Shown piece after piece: positions 1-8,392 of a stretch of 64,000 nucleotides of DNA (its first letter is position 1; every line of letters begins with the position of its first letter). The DNA comes from Nitrobacter sp047149785. Its GTDB lineage: Bacteria; Pseudomonadota; Alphaproteobacteria; Rhizobiales; Xanthobacteraceae. The stretch spans positions 1,364,001 to 1,428,000 of the forward strand of contig NZ_BAAGBE010000001.1 in NCBI RefSeq assembly GCF_047149785.1, given 5' to 3'. Both the position numbers and the translations under genes were made by a program. The notes under the pieces were generated by a model. The model was not told the DNA's origin, searched no databases, and saw only the letters and a list, made by a program, of their open reading frames with translations.

Positions 1-699
1 GATCACGGCCGAGACTCTCGACGCCGCGCAAAGTTTCGCGAGATCGCCGGCCAGACCGTCGGAAACATCCATCGCGGCACGCGCGTAACTCCGCACCGCG
101 CCGGAGAGGCTGATACGAGGCTGTGGAACTCTATAGCGGTCGAGCAGCGACTCGCGGATATCGACATCGCCCACAATTATTTTTCCCGTGAGAATAGCGA
201 GCCCCAGTGAAGCGTCGCCAATGGTGCCGGAGACAACGATGCGGTCGCCTGGTTTCGCGCGGCTGCGCAAGATCGTTTCACCGGGCGGCATGCGGCCGAA
301 GGCGGTGACGGAAATCGTCAGCGGTCCCGGCGTTGCGACTGTATCGCCGCCGAGCAGCGGACAATGGAACGCGGTTGCGTCGTCAAACAGCCCGCGCGCG
401 AATGACGCGAGCCAATCCTCGTCGGCGTTGCGCAAGGCCAGACTCATGACGAAGCCGGCCGGCGTCGCTCCCTTGGCGGCAAGATCGGACAGATTGACAC
501 GCAAGGCCTTCCTGGCAACCGTTTCCGGCGGATCGCCGCTCAAAAAATGCACACCTTCGACGATGGCATCGGTCGTAATCACAAGATCGTCGCCGCCGCC
601 TTTCAGGACGGCCGCATCGTCGGCAAGCCCGAGCGCGCCCGGATCGGTCGCGATCGGCTTGAAATAACGCCCAATCAGATCGTCTTCACCGGACGGCAT
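1..699 (-). CDS. thiL: Thiamine-monophosphate kinase, 3' end cut by window edge
   Basis: ThiL phosphorylates thiamine monophosphate to thiamine diphosphate with ATP, the last step of cofactor synthesis in the cytoplasm. The first 233 residues are visible; the C-terminal third lies beyond base 1. The N-terminus shows the family's GLADDAAV and TTDAIVEGVHF stretches (metal and ATP binding acidic residues around D27, D28 and D44), followed by NLSDLAAKGATP, and near the visible end DVSDGLAGDL. An in-frame TAG lies 21 bases upstream of the ATG at 699 with AAGGA between them, which fixes the start. It is the last gene of the leftward riboflavin/nusB block, separated from nusB by a repeat. Recognition is firm; only completeness is unknown. 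Confidence 0.93.
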   Translation of the reverse strand, partial: MPSGEDDLIGRYFKPIATDPGALGLADDAAVLKGGGDDLVITTDAIVEGVHFLSGDPPETVARKALRVNLSDLAAKGATPAGFVMSLALRNADEDWLASFARGLFDDATAFHCPLLGGDTVATPGPLTISVTAFGRMPPGETILRSRAKPGDRIVVSGTIGDASLGLAILTGKIIVGDVDIRESLLDRYRVPQPRISLSGAVRSYARAAMDVSDGLAGDLAKLCAASRVSAVI

Positions 700-743
700 G
701 CGGTTGATCCTTGCGAGCTAATCGTTGCGACATTCAAACTCAT

Positions 744-864
744 CATGGCCGGGCAAAGCCGTTCGAAGAACGGCGCCGCTTCCGTTCACCTGTGTCCCGG
801 CTATCCCGCCTTTCCGACCGAACCCAGCAAGACGTGGATGCCCGGCATAAAGCCGGGCATGACG
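744..864. repeat. Dispersed palindromic repeat, family B copy 1
   Basis: The stretch between nusB and thiL begins with a CATGGCCGGG motif and ends with the hairpin GCCCGGCATAAAGCCGGGC followed by ATGACG. Matching elements occur at 4311-4398 and 48312-48400, with a divergent one at 1879-1985, always between genes. The hairpin could act on mRNA stability or termination; that is inference. Confidence 0.75.
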
Positions 865-878
865 ACATCGACCCTGCC

Positions 879-1364
879 CTACCCTCGCGCAAACTCGTCG
901 GCGCGGAAACGGCGCGCGATCTGATCGAGCACCGCGTTGACCATGCCGGCCTCCTCCTTCTCGACGAAGGCGTACGCGACATCGACATATTCGGACACCA
1001 CGACCCGCGCCGGAACGTCCTTGCGGTGCTCCAGTTCGTACGAGCCGGCGCGCAGCACCGCGCGCACGATCGCGTCGATCCGCTTCAGCGGCCACCCTTT
1101 CGACAGAGCATCGTCGATCAATGGGTCGAGCCTGGTCTGATCGCGGACCACGCCCGCCACCACGTCACGAAAGAAGGCGGCTTCGGCGGGAAGATATCGA
1201 TTGCCCTCAACCTCGTTACCGAGCCAGTGGCTTTCGAACTCCGCGAGGACATCGTTGATCCCTGCGCCGCCGATCTCCATCTGATACAGCGCCTGCACTG
1301 CGGCGAGCCGCGCCGCGCCACGCCGGTTGGCCTTCCTGTCGATACCCGCCTTGATGTCCGCCAT
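879..1364 (-). CDS. nusB: Transcription antitermination protein NusB
   Basis: NusB binds boxA RNA with NusE (S10) and promotes antitermination, mainly in rRNA operons. The 161-residue product is all-helical in character and carries the family landmarks: RRGAARLAAVQALYQME near the N-terminus and the C-terminal block ARVVVSEYVDVAYAF followed by EKEEAGMVNAVLD. The frame stays open upstream to 1436, but that part is the back of ribH; I chose the ATG at 1364 because family members begin MADxKxxxxRK and it sits 7 bases after the ribH stop. The order ribH-nusB-thiL is standard in alphaproteobacteria and implies one leftward transcript. Confidence 0.95.
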   Translation of the reverse strand: MADIKAGIDRKANRRGAARLAAVQALYQMEIGGAGINDVLAEFESHWLGNEVEGNRYLPAEAAFFRDVVAGVVRDQTRLDPLIDDALSKGWPLKRIDAIVRAVLRAGSYELEHRKDVPARVVVSEYVDVAYAFVEKEEAGMVNAVLDQIARRFRADEFARG

Positions 1365-1371
1365 CGTGCCG

Positions 1372-1863
1372 TTACGCCTTCGCCAGTCGGCGTCTGATCC
1401 GCAGCATTGCCAGCGCCGCCCGCGCCGCATGGCCACCCTTGTTCGACTCGCTGGCGCGCGCTCTCGCCCACGCCTGCGCGTCGGTGTTGACGGTGATGAT
1501 GCCGTTGCCGAGAGGCACCCGCCGTTGCACGGACAGATCCATCAGCGCGCGAGCGGATTCCATCGAGACGATCTCGAAATGGATGGTGTCGCCCCGCACC
1601 ACGCAGCCGAGCGCAACCACCGCGTCGTAAGGCTCGCCATTGCGCTCGGCCGCATCGAGCGCCATGGCTATCGCCGCCGGGATTTCCAGAGCGCCCGGAA
1701 CGGTGACGACCTCATAACCGACTCCGGCGGATCTCAGTTCCGCGACCGCGCCTTCGAGCAGCGCATCCTGAATGTCGTCGTAGAACCGCGCCTCGACGAT
1801 CAGGGCGCGCGCGCCCGAGACGTCGCTCCGATCCTGAGGCGCTGCGCGCCTTGCCTCTGCCAT
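1372..1863 (-). CDS. ribH: 6,7-dimethyl-8-ribityllumazine synthase
   Basis: RibH condenses 5-amino-6-ribitylamino-uracil with 3,4-dihydroxy-2-butanone 4-phosphate to give lumazine, the substrate of RibE. The 163-residue protein has the usual length and motifs: the EARFYDDI segment, VPGALEIPAAI, ALGCVVRGDTIHFE (with the catalytic His of the RGDT-x-HF motif) and PLGNGIITVNT. It lies between ribE and nusB on the same strand, 138 bases after ribE with a repeat in the gap. The N-terminal 15 residues are rich in Ala/Arg and poorly conserved, so the exact start is the only doubt. Confidence 0.96.
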   Translation of the reverse strand: MAEARRAAPQDRSDVSGARALIVEARFYDDIQDALLEGAVAELRSAGVGYEVVTVPGALEIPAAIAMALDAAERNGEPYDAVVALGCVVRGDTIHFEIVSMESARALMDLSVQRRVPLGNGIITVNTDAQAWARARASESNKGGHAARAALAMLRIRRRLAKA

Positions 1864-1878
1864 ACCCTGCTCCGGTTA

Positions 1879-1985
1879 GTCATTGCCGGGTCCAATCGTT
1901 CGAAGAACGGCGTCGCTTCGCTCGCCTATCATCCCGGCAATCCATCTTGTTAAGAGGAAGAATGCGCGGGTCAAGCCCGCGCATG
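1879..1985. repeat. Divergent family B repeat between ribE and ribH
   Basis: It opens with GTCATTGCCGGG and shares GTTCGAAGAACGGCG with the copy at 744-864. Its end is a strong hairpin with arms ATGCGCGGG and CCCGCGCAT (about 1962-1983). It lies just downstream of the ribE stop, between ribE and ribH on the transcribed strand, so it could attenuate or punctuate the operon. Confidence 0.6.
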
Positions 1986-2001
1986 GTACATTTATCGAAG
2001 C

Positions 2002-2610
2002 CTACTTCATCTCGCTCAGCCGCGCTGCGTAACGCGCCATCAGATCGACTTCGAGATTGACCTCACGGCCCGCGTGCCAATCGCCGAGCGTGGTGGCGTC
2101 GAGCGACCGCGGAATGATGAACACCGAAAACGTCTGGTCTAGTACGGTGTTCACCGTCAGCGATACGCCGTCCAGCGTCACCGAACCCTTGGCCGCCACG
2201 AAGCGCGCCAGATCCCGGGTGGTGCGCAATTCGAAACGCGCCATGCCATGCAGGTCGTCGCGCGTAACGACGGTGGCGATTCCGTCAACGTGGCCTGCGA
2301 CGATGTGACCGCCGAGTTCATCGCCGAGTTTCAGTGCGCGCTCGAGATTGAGCCGCGTTCCCACCGCCCAATGCTTTGCCGTCGTTACGTCGAGCGTCTC
2401 CGCCCCGACATCGACGTCGAACCAGGTCTTTTCCCCGGCACCGCCCGAGGCAACGACGGTCAGACAAACGCCGTTGCAGGCGATGGACGCGCCGTCCGCG
2501 ATGGCGGTTTGATGATAGCGGCAGAGGATACGCAGCCGATGCAGTTGATTCTGCGCTGGACGCGTCAGCGTTTCTATCTCGCCGATGTCGGTCACTATGC
2601 CGGTGAACAT
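2002..2610 (-). CDS. ribE: Riboflavin synthase, alpha subunit
   Basis: The enzyme dismutates two lumazine molecules into riboflavin and the pyrimidine that RibH reuses. The 202-residue protein starts MFTGIVTDIG, the invariant N-terminus of this family, and holds two lumazine-binding repeats (about residues 1-97 and 98-202) with the SIACNGVCLTV and VTLDGVSLTVN motifs, one in each repeat, and GHIVAGHVDGI between them. It is 49 bases downstream of ribD. Together with ribD and ribH nearby, three of the riboflavin steps are in one leftward cluster; ribA/ribB are not in the window. Confidence 0.97.
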   Translation of the reverse strand: MFTGIVTDIGEIETLTRPAQNQLHRLRILCRYHQTAIADGASIACNGVCLTVVASGGAGEKTWFDVDVGAETLDVTTAKHWAVGTRLNLERALKLGDELGGHIVAGHVDGIATVVTRDDLHGMARFELRTTRDLARFVAAKGSVTLDGVSLTVNTVLDQTFSVFIIPRSLDATTLGDWHAGREVNLEVDLMARYAARLSEMK

Positions 2611-2659
2611 CAGAACCTTCCGCAGCGGCCGAAATGTTTCGGATTCAAGCTAACTCGAT

Positions 2660-3811
2660 TTAGGCACGCTCGTAAATCATGAGGGTATCCTGATCCAGCG
2701 TCTCGCTCGCACGGAGCCTGTAATGTTGCGATTGCGTGATTGTGTCCAGCGGCAAGGAGCCAAGCGCCGGCACGCCGTCGTCGCCGATCGGATCGGGACC
2801 ATGCAGCAGCCACGCTTCGTCGACCAGCGCAGACGCAACGAACGACGATGCAACACGCGCGCCGCCTTCGACCAACAGGCGCGTCATTCCTCTTTCGGAC
2901 AGGGCGCGGAGAACCGCCGCCAGGTCGAGCCCGGGCGCGCCGGCGGCGACCGGAACGCGCACGACCTGCACGCCGGCCGCGCCGAGCTTCAAGTCCGCGG
3001 CGGTTTCGGCAAAATCCGATGCCATCACCCAGAGCGGGGTCCCGCGCGCTGACTGGATCAGCCGGCTCTCGTGAGGAATACGCAGCGCGTGATCCAGCAC
3101 CACACGCACCGGCGAGCGCGCTTCCATGCCCGGAAGCCGGCAGGTCAGGAGAGGATCGTCGGCCAGCACTGTGCCGATTCCGACCAGAATGGCATTGCAT
3201 TGCGCGCGCAGCAGGTGCACCCGCGCCCGCGCCGCCTCGCCCGTGATGGCAACCGGCGTCCCCCCCGCCACGCCGATCTTTCCGTCGCTGGACATCGCGA
3301 GCTTGAGGATGACGTGTGGGCGCTTGTCCCGGACGCGCCGGAAATGTCCGGCATGATGTTGCGCGGCCTCGACAGCACAAAGTCCGACATCGACCGATAT
3401 TCCGGCGGCCCGCAACCGTGCATGGCCCCGCCCCGCGACTTCCGGAGTGGGATCCTCGACGGCGGATACGACGCGCGCGATGCCGGCGGCGATCACGGCG
3501 TCTGCGCACGGCGGCGTTTTTCCGACATGCGAACACGGCTCCAGCGTGACATAAAGCGTCGCGCCGCGCGCCGCCTCTCCAGCACGCCGCAGCGCCTCGA
3601 CCTCGGCATGCGGACGGCCTCCCGGCTGGGTCCAGCCGCGGCCCACGATCACGCCGTCCTTTACGAGGACCGCGCCCACTGCCGGATTTGGCGCGCTCGC
3701 ACCCAGACCGCGGCGACCCAGCATCAGCGCCAGTTGCATGAAATGCAAATCGGCGGCCTTGGCCGTCCGGAGCTTTTCTCCGGTTTGCTCTTCCAGAACG
3801 CGGAAGATCAT
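2660..3811 (-). CDS. ribD: Bifunctional pyrimidine deaminase/reductase RibD
   Basis: RibD deaminates and then reduces the GTP-cyclohydrolase product in riboflavin synthesis. The N-terminal deaminase domain (about residues 20-165) has the zinc site HAE (H68, E70) and PCSH...PPCADA (C93, C102); the C-terminal reductase domain (about 170-383) has the KLAMSSDGKI start and the LLVEGGARVASSF motif. At 383 residues it is of normal length. The ATG overlaps the nrdR stop by 4 bases (3808-3811), which suggests translational coupling. The first 20 residues precede the usual family start (DLHFMQLAL), so an internal start is possible. Confidence 0.96.
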   Translation of the reverse strand: MIFRVLEEQTGEKLRTAKAADLHFMQLALMLGRRGLGASAPNPAVGAVLVKDGVIVGRGWTQPGGRPHAEVEALRRAGEAARGATLYVTLEPCSHVGKTPPCADAVIAAGIARVVSAVEDPTPEVAGRGHARLRAAGISVDVGLCAVEAAQHHAGHFRRVRDKRPHVILKLAMSSDGKIGVAGGTPVAITGEAARARVHLLRAQCNAILVGIGTVLADDPLLTCRLPGMEARSPVRVVLDHALRIPHESRLIQSARGTPLWVMASDFAETAADLKLGAAGVQVVRVPVAAGAPGLDLAAVLRALSERGMTRLLVEGGARVASSFVASALVDEAWLLHGPDPIGDDGVPALGSLPLDTITQSQHYRLRASETLDQDTLMIYERA

Positions 3812-4293
3812 TTGCGCAGCGGCACCTGCCGCGCATCGTCCTCGCTGGAGAGTTCGCCCAGCACGGCCTCGAAATCCTTGGCTTCCCGGAAATTGCGGTA
3901 GACCGAGGCGAAGCGCACATAGGCGACATCGTCGAGGGTCCGCAGGTGTTCCATCACGATCTCGCCGATAGTCTCGGACGAAATCTCGGCCTCACCGCCG
4001 CTCTCGAGTTCGCGGACGATAGCCGACACCATGGTTTCCACGCGTTCGGGTTCAACCGGCCTTTTGCGCAATGACACTTGCAGCGAGCGTACCAGCTTGT
4101 CGCGGTCGAACGGCACCCTCCGTCCGTTGCGCTTGATGACCGTGAGTTCACGCAACTGCACGCGTTCGAAGGTGGTGAAGCGGAAATTGCAGGCCATGCA
4201 GACGCGCCGCCGCCGGATCACGGCCGAGTCTTCCGTCGGCCGCGAGTCCTTCACCTGGGTATCCAGACTGTTGCAGCTCGGGCAGCGCATCAA
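3808..4293 (-). CDS. nrdR: Transcriptional repressor NrdR
   Basis: NrdR is the nucleotide-responsive repressor of ribonucleotide reductase genes. The 161-residue protein has the zinc ribbon at its N-terminus (MRCPSC, then RRVCMACNFRFTTFE) and an ATP-cone domain from about residue 49 (VIKRNGRRVPFDRDKL). The order glyA-nrdR-ribD is conserved in alphaproteobacteria. No NrdR-box pair was searched for in the window, and no nrd genes are present here. Confidence 0.97.
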   Translation of the reverse strand: MMRCPSCNSLDTQVKDSRPTEDSAVIRRRRVCMACNFRFTTFERVQLRELTVIKRNGRRVPFDRDKLVRSLQVSLRKRPVEPERVETMVSAIVRELESGGEAEISSETIGEIVMEHLRTLDDVAYVRFASVYRNFREAKDFEAVLGELSSEDDARQVPLRK

Positions 4294-4310
4294 CGCGCCT
4301 CCTCGGTTGC

Positions 4311-4398
4311 GTCATGGCCGGGCGTGTCCCGGTCATCCACGTCTTGGAACCGCCAGCCGTCAAAGTCGTGGATGCCCGGCATAAAGCCGGGCATGACG
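4311..4398. repeat. Dispersed palindromic repeat, family B copy
   Basis: The element between glyA and nrdR has a left part GTCATGGCCGGG...TCCACGTCTTGG and a right part GTGGATGCCCGG followed by CATAAAGCCGGGCATGACG, roughly inverted with respect to each other, each with its own small hairpin. It is nearly identical to 48312-48400. Confidence 0.8.
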
Positions 4399-4426
4399 GC
4401 GGGGTTACATGGCCAAAATCTCATCA

Positions 4427-5728
4427 TTACTGATAAATCGGGAAACGGGCCGTCAGCGCCTTGACCTTCTCCTTCACTGCGGCCTCGACCAGCGGGGCCT
4501 TGCCGTCGTCGGCCTGCGCGATGGCGTTGAGCACTTCGGCGATTAGGCCGCCGACCTGCTTGAATTCGGCAACCCCGAAGCCGCGCGTCGTGGTCGCCGG
4601 CGTGCCGAGACGAAGACCGGAGGTCACGAACGGCTTTTCGGGATCGAAAGGAATGCCGTTCTTGTTGCAGGTGAGGCCTGCGCGCACCAACGCCTTTTCG
4701 GAGACGTTGCCTTTCAGCCCCTTGGGCCGCAGATCCACCAGCATCAGGTGATTGTCGGTACCTCCGGAGACGATATCGAAGCCATGGCCGCGCAGGGTTT
4801 CGGCCAGCGCCTTGGCATTTTCGACAACGTTCTTCGCGTAAAGCTTGAAGTCCGGTCGCAGCGCCTCGCCGAACGCCACGGCCTTGGCGGCGATGACATG
4901 CATCAGCGGGCCGCCCTGCAGGCCGGGGAAGATCGCCGAATTGAGCTTCTTGGCAAGCGCCTCGTCATTGCACAGGATCAGGCCGCCGCGCGGACCGCGC
5001 AACGACTTGTGGGTGGTGGTCGTGGTCACGTGCGCGTGCGGTACCGGCGAGGCATGCACGCCCCCCGCGACGAGACCGGCGAAGTGCGCCATGTCCACCA
5101 TCAGATAGGCCCCGACGCTGTCGGCGATCTCGCGGAAGCGCTTGAAGTCCCAGGGGCGCGAATAGGCCGAGCCGCCGGCGATGATCAGCTTCGGCTTGAC
5201 CTCTTCGGCCCGGCGCGCCACGTCGTCCATGTCGATCAGGTGGTCGTCGCGCCGCACGGTATAGTGGGCGGCCTTGAACCACTTGCCGGACATGTTGACC
5301 GGCGCACCGTGGGTCAGGTGACCGCCGGCCGCAAGGTCGAGACCCATGAAGGTGTCGCCGGGTTGCAGCAGCGCCAGGAACACGGCCTGGTTCATCTGGC
5401 TGCCGGAGTTCGGCTGGACGTTGGCGAACTGGGCGCCGAACAGCTTCTTGGCCCGCTCGATCGCCAGCGTTTCGACGACATCCACCCATTCGCATCCGCC
5501 GTAATAGCGCGCGCCCGGATAACCCTCGGCGTATTTGTTGGTCAATACCGAGCCCTGCGCCTCCAGAACCGCGCGGCTGACGATATTTTCCGACGCGATC
5601 AGTTCGATCTCGTGGCGCTGGCGGCCCAACTCGCCCTTGATCGCGGCGGCGATTTCGGGATCGGCCCCGGCCAGGGTGGCCGCAAAGAAGGAATCAGGCG
5701 CGGAGGCGGTTTTGGCGGTCGAGTCCAT
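4427..5728 (-). CDS. glyA: Serine hydroxymethyltransferase
   Basis: GlyA is a PLP enzyme that converts serine and tetrahydrofolate to glycine and 5,10-methylene-tetrahydrofolate, the main one-carbon source. The 433-residue product contains ELIASENIVS, the NVQPNSGSQMN motif, and the PLP lysine in VTTTTTHKSLRGPRGG (K241), followed by FPGLQGGP. Length and motifs are typical apart from a short variable Ala/Thr-rich N-terminus. It heads the leftward glyA-nrdR-rib block; 182 bases separate it from the next small gene. Confidence 0.98.
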   Translation of the reverse strand: MDSTAKTASAPDSFFAATLAGADPEIAAAIKGELGRQRHEIELIASENIVSRAVLEAQGSVLTNKYAEGYPGARYYGGCEWVDVVETLAIERAKKLFGAQFANVQPNSGSQMNQAVFLALLQPGDTFMGLDLAAGGHLTHGAPVNMSGKWFKAAHYTVRRDDHLIDMDDVARRAEEVKPKLIIAGGSAYSRPWDFKRFREIADSVGAYLMVDMAHFAGLVAGGVHASPVPHAHVTTTTTHKSLRGPRGGLILCNDEALAKKLNSAIFPGLQGGPLMHVIAAKAVAFGEALRPDFKLYAKNVVENAKALAETLRGHGFDIVSGGTDNHLMLVDLRPKGLKGNVSEKALVRAGLTCNKNGIPFDPEKPFVTSGLRLGTPATTTRGFGVAEFKQVGGLIAEVLNAIAQADDGKAPLVEAAVKEKVKALTARFPIYQ

Positions 5729-5910
5729 CTACAGAATATCCTTGGCGGCGCAGCCCGTTAAATACCGGACGCGAACGGCAGTCACAGGCGGTCGAAGCGG
5801 CGCCAGCCAGATAGCATATTGAATCAGGACGGCCAAGGTGTTGCGCCTCCGCTTCGGTGTTCAGGCAATATATGGTGTGGGATCGCCGGCGTAGACGCCC
5901 GGCCAGCGTA

Positions 5911-6099
5911 TTATTTTCCGAGGTAGTTCCGCACCGCGGCCAGCGAGGGCCCGACGCTGGATATCGCTTCGAGCAGCCTGTTCCGCGACACGTTCAGCCG
6001 GCCCGCCCAGAGATCAGTCTGGGTGTCGTCCCGCGTATCCACCACCGGAGGCGTCTGGTAAGTGGATATCACCGATGCAACCGTGACAAGCTGGATCAT
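5911..6099 (-). CDS. DUF3606 small protein
   Basis: The 62-residue product ends in a segment resembling DUF3606: DDTQTDLWAGRLNVSRNRL followed by LEAISSVGPS and a final VRNYLGK. The family's proteins are short, helical and of unknown function, frequent in Rhizobiales, often in many copies. The first 20 residues are not typical of the family, so the true start may be elsewhere or the N-terminus may have diverged. It is the first gene of the accessory strip between glyA and tRNA-Leu. Confidence 0.7.
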   Translation of the reverse strand: MIQLVTVASVISTYQTPPVVDTRDDTQTDLWAGRLNVSRNRLLEAISSVGPSLAAVRNYLGK

Positions 6100-6192
6100 G
6101 ATGCAAGTCTAGCACCCGGACCCGAGCCTGCCACCTCGCCATGCCGCCACGGTTAAAATCCGGTATCCGGCTGCACGCCGGCTTTGACCCTG

Positions 6193-6417
6193 CTACATCC
6201 AGTACGCGACCGTTCCCGCAATCGCGACCGCCACCGCAATGGCAATCACCGGCCAACTATTTCTGGCATAACGACCGCGGGCGCGACGTTCGGTAATGAG
6301 CGCGCGTTCATACTCGTCGGAGGATGAAAAGATGCAGGCAAAGCCGCTGCGCGCCGTCATCGCGTCGGCTTCGAGCGACAGCATTTTGCTATGACGTTTG
6401 CTGCGTGAGAGCATCAT
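6193..6417 (-). CDS. Small single-pass membrane protein, unknown
   Basis: The predicted 74-residue protein has a polar N-terminal half with SDEYERALITERRARGRY and a hydrophobic C-terminal helix (about residues 54-73, WPVIAIAVAVAIAGTVAYW), so it would be a tail-anchored or single-pass inner-membrane protein. No family is recognised. Two ATGs in tandem open the frame and the ribosome-binding site is weak, so a downstream ATG (MTARSG) is possible. The main support is the coherent transmembrane pattern; an opposing reading frame in the same stretch has none. Confidence 0.45.
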   Translation of the reverse strand: MMLSRSKRHSKMLSLEADAMTARSGFACIFSSSDEYERALITERRARGRYARNSWPVIAIAVAVAIAGTVAYWM

Positions 6418-6780
6418 CGGCGAAGGCTAAGAGCGTTATGGTAAATAAGACGTTAACGACTGTGCAGAGACGCAGCGCATATGTTGTCACGTAAGGGCGG
6501 GCACGCCTTGGTTTCAAAGGTCCTTTTTTATGGTCTATACATATGACGCTGCCGCGGGTGCCGATCCGACGATGCCGCCTCAACGGAATTTCCGCATCAC
6601 ATATCCTGCTTCTCAGTTGCTTACGATGTCGGCGCGTCGCGAAAATCCGGAACGCGGACGCGGTGCCCGCGTCCCGACGGCGCCAGGGCGTCGGACTGAA
6701 GCCATCCGACGACGGCGACTATCGCGCCGGAGGGCATGAAAAGGATGACCGCCGGATTGGGAGGATGAGGAAGAATTCAG
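6418..6780. other. Non-coding stretch, no gene seen
   Basis: Several short frames are open here on both strands but are Arg/Ser-rich with no ribosome-binding site or recognisable product. The right end holds the purine-rich GGGAGGATGAGGAAG before the DUF4062 gene and presumably its promoter. Confidence 0.5.
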
Positions 6781-7782
6781 GTGGATCGGGTTTTCCAAGT
6801 CTTCATTAGTTTGACCTCCACGGATTTGAAGGAGGAACGACAGGCCGTCAGCAACACGTTGGCAAAAGCGGGATACATGCCTGCCAGCCTGGAACTGTTT
6901 CCGACAACCGATCAACAGCAGTTCAACTATGTCAAGCGGATCATCGACCGCAGTGACTATTACGTCGTGATCGTTGGCGGCCGTGGCTGCTCGCTCTCCG
7001 ATGACGCGCTGCGTTTCACGGAACAGGAACTTGAATACGCGCGATCGAAAGACATTCCCATACTTGCGTTTCTTCCTGAAAACCCGGGCGGCATTGCAGT
7101 CGGCAAGACCGGACCGGATGCACTGCCAACGGAAAAACTGGATGCTTTCAAAGCCCGTTTGAAAGCCGGCTGCATCGTCGAATTCTGGAATAACGAAAAC
7201 GATCTCTGCATGAAAGTCGTGCTGGCGGTTGCCTCCGCCATAAATTTGAAGCCCGGGGCCGGCTGGATACGAGGTGATCAAGCGATCGATCCAAAGCTTC
7301 TCCAGGAACTGGAAAAACTCCGCATAGAGAACGCGGACTTTCGCCGGAGGCTCGCCGAATACAGTCGCAAAGAGTCGACCGATCCGACTCTGGCCGAATC
7401 ATCCGACTCGATGACCGTGGAACTGCTTATTTACCGATCGGAAGAAGGACATCCCGATTCCATATCGCGGACGATCTTGTTGAGCGATCTTTTTGCCGGA
7501 CTATACGGCCACCTTCTTAAGAACCCTTCGGAGGCTTACGTTCGAGAACTTGTTGGATCCTGGTATCGAGAGAAATTCCACATCTCAGACTATTGCGAGC
7601 TTAGCGAAAAGAGCGCGGTCATCATCCGAGACAAACTGGAGGCTCTCGACCTAATCAAGTCTCGCTCGATCATAGCGGGCTTTTCCAATCATATCGCTTG
7701 GTCTGTTACCGAAAAAGGAAAACAGTTCCTCGAATCGAGGCGTATGTTGAGGATTGACCACACAGGCTCCGAAACGACTTAA
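6781..7782 (+). CDS. Stand-alone DUF4062 protein with C-terminal winged-helix-like region
   Basis: The 333-residue protein begins with a DUF4062 domain (about residues 1-150): VFQVFISLTSTDLKEER, MPASLELFPTTD, IDRSDYYVVIVGGRGCS and FTEQELEYARSKDIPILAF. DUF4062 is distantly related in layout to TIR-type folds and is usually the N-terminal domain of large NTPase or repeat proteins. Here there is no NTPase; a short coiled stretch (about 176-196) is followed by a unique C-terminal half whose end (ELSEKSAVIIRDKLEALDLI ... WSVTEKGKQFLESR) looks like a winged helix. The start is GTG at 6781, with GGAGG/GAGGA upstream. Codon use is more AT-rich than in neighbouring core genes, consistent with transfer. 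Function unknown; a role in defence is only a hypothesis. Confidence 0.85.
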   Translation: MDRVFQVFISLTSTDLKEERQAVSNTLAKAGYMPASLELFPTTDQQQFNYVKRIIDRSDYYVVIVGGRGCSLSDDALRFTEQELEYARSKDIPILAFLPENPGGIAVGKTGPDALPTEKLDAFKARLKAGCIVEFWNNENDLCMKVVLAVASAINLKPGAGWIRGDQAIDPKLLQELEKLRIENADFRRRLAEYSRKESTDPTLAESSDSMTVELLIYRSEEGHPDSISRTILLSDLFAGLYGHLLKNPSEAYVRELVGSWYREKFHISDYCELSEKSAVIIRDKLEALDLIKSRSIIAGFSNHIAWSVTEKGKQFLESRRMLRIDHTGSETT

Positions 7783-7878
7783 CGCGATCCGGCGAACAGC
7801 GCTAAATCATGGGTCCCGCCTCATTCCATCAGAATGATTGCGGAAGACCGTGCCCGGAGCGGCCTCCACTTCGACAGC

Positions 7879-7900
7879 AAAAACCCCGCCGGAGCGGGGC
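7879..7900 (-). terminator. Rho-independent terminator (minus strand)
   Basis: Stem CCCCGC/GCGGGG with loop CGGA; on the minus strand it is followed by five T's (AAAAA at 7879-7883 on plus). It would end leftward transcripts from the XRE regulator gene at 8019-8270, between the convergent DUF4062 gene and that regulator. Confidence 0.75.
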
Positions 7901-7913
7901 TATCTTCGGAGCC

Positions 7914-8015
7914 AGAGCTTCCGGCTTTGATGGAAACGCAGCCGGGCTCCAGCTTTTTGTTTTGATGCGTTTTTTTACGCGAACCGGTATCCACTCCGCC
8001 TGAAAACGCTATAGC
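7914..8015 (-). repeat. Dispersed repeat, family A (reverse copy)
   Basis: A diverged copy carrying GGCTTTGATGGAAACGCAGC, then a T-rich run, ACGCGAACCGGTATCCACT and TGAAAACGCT. It ends next to the stop codon of the XRE gene. Other copies: 21250, 23207, 24709, 47391, 48202, 49491 and 53138. Confidence 0.75.
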
Positions 8016-8018
8016 GCT

Positions 8019-8270
8019 TCAAGATACGTGGACTTCGGTCCCGAGCACCTTTTGCTCGACTCCAAGCGTTTCACAAATCGCCTTCAACCGCGCAGGCTTC
8101 GGAAACTGGATGCCGCGCATATAAAGAGAAATATCACAGCGTCGGAAATCGTGGGGACCGCGGTACCGCTTCGATGCTTCGCGGGCGAATTGCGCTTCGG
8201 TCCAATGTTTGTCCGCGACTAATTTAGCAAGGCGTTTCCCAAACTCTACCCTATCTGCATCTGCCATCAT
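8019..8270 (-). CDS. XRE-type helix-turn-helix regulator
   Basis: The 83-residue protein reads as a single helix-turn-helix domain: FGKRLAKLVADKHWTEAQFA (helices 1-2), DISLYMRGIQFPKPARL (recognition helix and following turn), then KAICETLGV. Such lone XRE proteins are typical of prophages, integrative elements and toxin-antitoxin loci. The start is an ATG-ATG pair with GAGGAAG upstream. It lies on the same strand as the phage-like gene at 8744-9154 and faces a palindrome at 8393-8412 that may be its operator. No toxin partner or integrase is visible nearby. Confidence 0.8.
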   Translation of the reverse strand: MMADADRVEFGKRLAKLVADKHWTEAQFAREASKRYRGPHDFRRCDISLYMRGIQFPKPARLKAICETLGVEQKVLGTEVHVS

Positions 8271-8392
8271 TTTCTTTTCTTCCTCACTTCCCTATTCCGC
8301 GCATCAGCAATCCCGAACGGGGCAATCCCATCCGAGAGGTGATCCGCGACGCTGCTCTCCGGAGAGCCCGGTGGGCTTTGTGACGTAGGGGC

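Noticed and set aside
5729..5910. Possible glycine or other riboswitch upstream of glyA
   Set aside because: No recognisable aptamer core or paired conserved motifs on reading the minus strand.
6543..6809. An 88-codon plus frame ahead of the DUF4062 gene
   Set aside because: Overlaps the DUF4062 start, Arg/Ser-rich, no start signal or family.
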